DNA of 64,000 nucleotides from Maridesulfovibrio ferrireducens (GTDB taxonomy: Bacteria > Desulfobacterota > Desulfovibrionia > Desulfovibrionales > Desulfovibrionaceae). Below are positions 61,572 through 64,000 of the stretch, piece after piece. Made by a program: the position numbers and the translations under genes. Under the pieces are notes generated by a model. The model was not told where the DNA came from, did no database searches, and saw only the letters and a program-made list of their open reading frames with translations. Every line of letters begins with the position of its first letter. The stretch's first letter is position 1. The stretch is from the NCBI RefSeq assembly GCF_016342405.1, contig NZ_JAEINN010000003.1:186001-250000 (forward strand). Reading direction: 5' to 3'.

Positions 61572-62222
61572 TTACGAGTTAACTACATCTTCAAGCGCTT
61601 TCAAATCAGGAACAAACCATTTTGAGCGAGCGCGTTTTACAACAAGTCCTTCGCGAACCATATTATTGATCAAAGTAGAAACGGTCTGACGAGTTGCACC
61701 AAGAATTTGAGAGAGTTGTTCAATAGTCAAATCAAGCTCAAGCTCAAAACCGCCATCAACGGGAATTCCTGAAACCTGAGCTTCTTTGAGAAGGTAAGCT
61801 GTCAAGCGGGCATAAATATCTTTAAAGGCCAGACCGCCGATGACTGAAAATGAATTTTGCAGAATTTTACCGAGCACACGAACCATAGTTCGATTGAAAA
61901 GAGGAATTTCGACCATACACCGTTTTACAGACTGAACATCTGTTGTCAAAAGAGAACTATCCTCGAGAGCCTGAACAAAACATCCGGCATGAGTAGAATA
62001 AAGATCTCCCGATTCCAAAATACCGAGTGTAAACTCTTTATCCTCATACCCAAGATAAATCCGCACTCTCATTTTTTCGACAATAAAAACCAGATTTTCT
62101 TCCTGATCGGGGCTAAAAATAATCGCGCCTTTCTTAACACGGCGCGAATTAAACACATCACGAAGATCTGCGAGCTCGGACCTTTGTAATTCATCAAGAA
62201 GGTTTATGCCGGAAAACTTCAT
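61572..62222 (-). CDS. cooA: CRP/FNR-type regulator, CooA homologue
   Basis: 216 residues. An N-terminal cyclic-nucleotide-like barrel (residues ~15-110), a long dimer helix, then a helix-turn-helix (~168-200) with LTIEQLSQILGATRQTVSTL. The sequence STHAGC at 76-81 aligns with the heme pocket of Rhodospirillum CooA: the His (78) is kept, while the Fe(III)-binding Cys is Ser (76), as in Carboxydothermus-type CooA. The known N-terminal proline ligand is missing. It is next to cooS and the operator, which supports the call. It is 13 bases after the BrkB-like gene. Confidence 0.86.
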   Translation of the reverse strand: MKFSGINLLDELQRSELADLRDVFNSRRVKKGAIIFSPDQEENLVFIVEKMRVRIYLGYEDKEFTLGILESGDLYSTHAGCFVQALEDSSLLTTDVQSVKRCMVEIPLFNRTMVRVLGKILQNSFSVIGGLAFKDIYARLTAYLLKEAQVSGIPVDGGFELELDLTIEQLSQILGATRQTVSTLINNMVREGLVVKRARSKWFVPDLKALEDVVNS

Positions 62223-62235
62223 AAGGCTCCCGTTT

Positions 62236-63630
62236 TTATTCTGTAGAAGGCTCTACCAACTCATCAACTTTTTCCGAGCACAAAGTATTCTGAATCATTT
62301 GATCAGCACACAAAGCAAGTGAAATATCTTTGCCGCTGTCTACAAGCGCCTGCCGCATATCATCAATAACATTTGAAATATAAACCATGCACGAACTGCT
62401 GACTTTTTGTGTAACCTCATCACCATGCCCGGTCAGAATTGAAATGATTCGCAATAATGAAATTTTTTCAGGTGATACAGCAAACGTATATATATCCTTT
62501 TCAGTATCCTCATCACTTGCTTTAACCAGAATACCGCCTACTACAAATTTATCCAGCATAGAGCTTAAAAAGCTGACGGGAACACCCATTTCCGTTGCCA
62601 GATCCTCAACATAATAAGCTGATTCAGCGTTATTAAACCTGACACTCATTAGACTCAAAGCCAGCAAAGATATTTTTTGCAAATCTTCCATGCTGGCATC
62701 CGGCATAAAACGCTGCTGGCGATAAAGCATAACATTTTGAACAGCATAACTTATTTCGGAACCCAGCAGAACTATAATCCAGCTTAGATACAACCAAAGC
62801 AAAAAGAGGGGAAGTTGTGCGAAACTTCCGTAAATTGCATTGTACTTGCTTACGCCTACCTGCCAATTAATATACGCCCACTGCGCCATTTGCCAAACTG
62901 TTCCGGCAACAACACCGCCAACAGCCGCGCTGAAAAGGCGGACCCGCGTATTAGGCATAAAGGCATAAATAAACGTAAATGCCACCCAGATTAAAACTAA
63001 CGGAGCCAGCTTAATAAAAAAACTTTCAACTTCTGAAACACCGTAAATATTTTCAAAAGAAGAAAGAACTGCCTGTTTACGTATTGAAACACTGACACTC
63101 GTTGCTGCAATAACGGCTATCGGGCAGATAAATATTACTGAAAAGAAATCTGTAAACTTCCGCCAGAACGTCCGGCCTTTCTTCACTTTCCAGATCACAT
63201 TAAAAGCCTTTTCAATAGTTCCAACTGTAGACAAAACAGTAAAAAGCAAAGTCGCAATACCGATCACACCTAAGGTTTTTACATTTGTATTATCCACATA
63301 TTCAAGCATCTTCGTCACGACTTCTTCCCTACCGGCTGAAATCTTAAGTAATATCTCGTGTATATATGAAGAATCCTGAAAACCAATTCCTTTTAAAATG
63401 GAAAAAGCAACAGCGATAAAAGGAACAATTGAAAGCATAGTGGTAAAAGTTAAAGCGGAGGCTCTGATCATACACTGATCTTTCCAAAATCCGTAAAAGA
63501 CAAGATAAAGAACGCGTGAAAATGTATAAAAAATTCTACGCACAAATCCCGCTTTCTGGGAATCCCAGTTCCAAATTTCATTCAGAAAAAAATCTGAAAC
63601 TTTATCTCCAATTTTTCCCGTAGTCATCAA
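62236..63630 (-). CDS. YihY/BrkB family inner-membrane protein
   Basis: 464 residues. About six membrane helices occupy residues ~30-300, with MIRASALTFTTMLSIVPFIAVAFS, then WKVKKGRTFWRKFTDFFSVIFICP, then QLPLFLLWLYLSWIIVLLGSE, which define the YihY/BrkB family (formerly annotated ribonuclease BN in error). A cytoplasmic C-terminal ~150 residues is extra and has DLATEMGVPVSFLSSMLDKFVVG, a winged-helix-like piece. Function is not established. It is followed by cooA after 13 bases, so the two may share a message. Confidence 0.88.
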   Translation of the reverse strand: MMTTGKIGDKVSDFFLNEIWNWDSQKAGFVRRIFYTFSRVLYLVFYGFWKDQCMIRASALTFTTMLSIVPFIAVAFSILKGIGFQDSSYIHEILLKISAGREEVVTKMLEYVDNTNVKTLGVIGIATLLFTVLSTVGTIEKAFNVIWKVKKGRTFWRKFTDFFSVIFICPIAVIAATSVSVSIRKQAVLSSFENIYGVSEVESFFIKLAPLVLIWVAFTFIYAFMPNTRVRLFSAAVGGVVAGTVWQMAQWAYINWQVGVSKYNAIYGSFAQLPLFLLWLYLSWIIVLLGSEISYAVQNVMLYRQQRFMPDASMEDLQKISLLALSLMSVRFNNAESAYYVEDLATEMGVPVSFLSSMLDKFVVGGILVKASDEDTEKDIYTFAVSPEKISLLRIISILTGHGDEVTQKVSSSCMVYISNVIDDMRQALVDSGKDISLALCADQMIQNTLCSEKVDELVEPSTE

Positions 63631-63664
63631 GAACCTCCTCTCTTCTCCAACTTAAATAACTATA

Positions 63665-64000
63665 TCAGAATAAAAAGTTTCTGAAAAATCTAAATGACTG
63701 TTGCGGCAAACCTAAAACATCACTGAAAACATCGTTCCAGCGCTGAAGCCCCAAAACATTAACCTGAGGATCACTCAGCCTGCCGGAAACATGAACGTCA
63801 ACTCCTGAAATAGCATCCAAAAAGGCATTTACAATTTTCAAATATAAATTAGGCAACTCAATAATGTCTGCATTAACATGCAGGTTAATTGAATCAGCGG
63901 GGATATTAAATCCCCCTTTAGCTGTTGCCCTCATATAGTTTGTATTCAACAAGAAATCTTTAACAACAAAAACACCATCTTTTCCTTTAATTACTCCTTT
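63665..64000 (-). CDS. AsmA-like protein C-terminus (start beyond the window)
   Basis: The reading frame is open to the right edge (about 111 residues; stop at 63665). GGFNIPADSINLHVNADIIEL and SGRLSDPQVNVLGLQ are typical of the C-terminal AsmA/DUF3971 beta-strand repeats of envelope lipid-transport proteins. The last residues (QQSFRFFRNFLF) are hydrophobic. It lies upstream of the YihY gene by 34 bases on the same strand. Confidence 0.75.
   Translation of the reverse strand, partial: KGVIKGKDGVFVVKDFLLNTNYMRATAKGGFNIPADSINLHVNADIIELPNLYLKIVNAFLDAISGVDVHVSGRLSDPQVNVLGLQRWNDVFSDVLGLPQQSFRFFRNFLF

Noticed and set aside
1-64000. tRNA, rRNA, CRISPR or IS elements
   Set aside because: I looked for CCA-ended cloverleaf patterns, direct-repeat arrays, transposase-like frames and terminal repeats and found none I could support. 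A tRNAscan or ISfinder run would settle it.

Overview
The window looks like chromosomal DNA of a moderately AT-rich, probably marine sulfate-reducing bacterium of the Desulfovibrionaceae (Desulfovibrio/Maridesulfovibrio type). The assignment rests on a tetraheme cytochrome c3, a CooA-CooS-CooC carbon monoxide dehydrogenase locus with a CooA-type palindrome, sigma-54 promoters, several cyclic-di-GMP proteins, and an aminotransferase / homoserine dehydrogenase / phosphoglycerate-mutase-like gene row typical of that group. It is inference, since no rRNA gene is present. About 64 protein genes are densely packed in short operons. I saw no tRNA or rRNA gene, insertion sequence, prophage or CRISPR array.

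Layout. 1-4200 (minus): a truncated secreted protein, miaA, coaD, rsmD and a beta-CASP nuclease. 4361-5931 (plus): a LOG-family protein and an EamA transporter. 5932-6400 is the most unusual stretch: a strong sigma-54 promoter on the minus strand fires into DNA with no ORF and no AUG, which ends in a long hairpin. This is a candidate sigma-54-dependent small RNA with C/U-rich loops. Palindromes lie behind the promoter, and beyond them is a small ribbon-helix-helix gene. 6897-8255: a BY-kinase-like ATPase and a Wzz-like protein lacking its periplasmic domain. 8486-10756: an EAL-CBS-GGDEF protein. 10751-17506 (minus): recD2, recR, ybaB, dnaX, ilvE and a small CBM48 protein. 17889-23003 (plus): aminotransferase, hom, ApgM-like protein, thioesterase, amidohydrolase. 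23024-25262 (minus): a PNPOx-DUF2867 fusion under a TetR regulator with a perfect operator palindrome, then an anchored cytochrome c3. 25703-31060 (minus): a BMP-type ABC transporter and xanthine/guanine phosphoribosyltransferase, together a purine salvage unit.

31364-34408 (plus): a membrane GGDEF protein with a defective signature and an S9 peptidase. 34412-39795 (minus): flavoprotein disulfide reductase, glucokinase, motB-motA behind a second sigma-54 promoter, and an MBL hydrolase. 40014-43958 (plus): maf, a PAS-PAS-GGDEF-EAL protein, a lone CII-like regulator and pgpA. 44052-55951 (minus): the tolQRAB-pal envelope complex, sirtuin, PHP phosphoesterase, bifunctional nuclease, miaB, an NTF2-like secreted protein, three unusual kinases (APS-kinase-like, APH-like, PfkB), cutA and a monoheme cytochrome. 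56060-58622 (plus): nth, tgt and a YdcF-type membrane protein probably starting at ATT. 58710-64000 (minus): cooC, cooS, cooA, a BrkB/YihY membrane protein and an AsmA-like C-terminus.

The main themes are core RNA modification (miaA, miaB, rsmD, tgt), DNA repair and replication (recD2, recR, dnaX, nth), envelope maintenance (Tol-Pal, PgpA, AsmA-like), cyclic-di-GMP and motility control, and CO oxidation. The best candidates for something undescribed are the sigma-54 sRNA locus, the gutted Wzz/BY-kinase pair, the PNPOx-DUF2867/TetR module, and the APH/APS-kinase-like pair.
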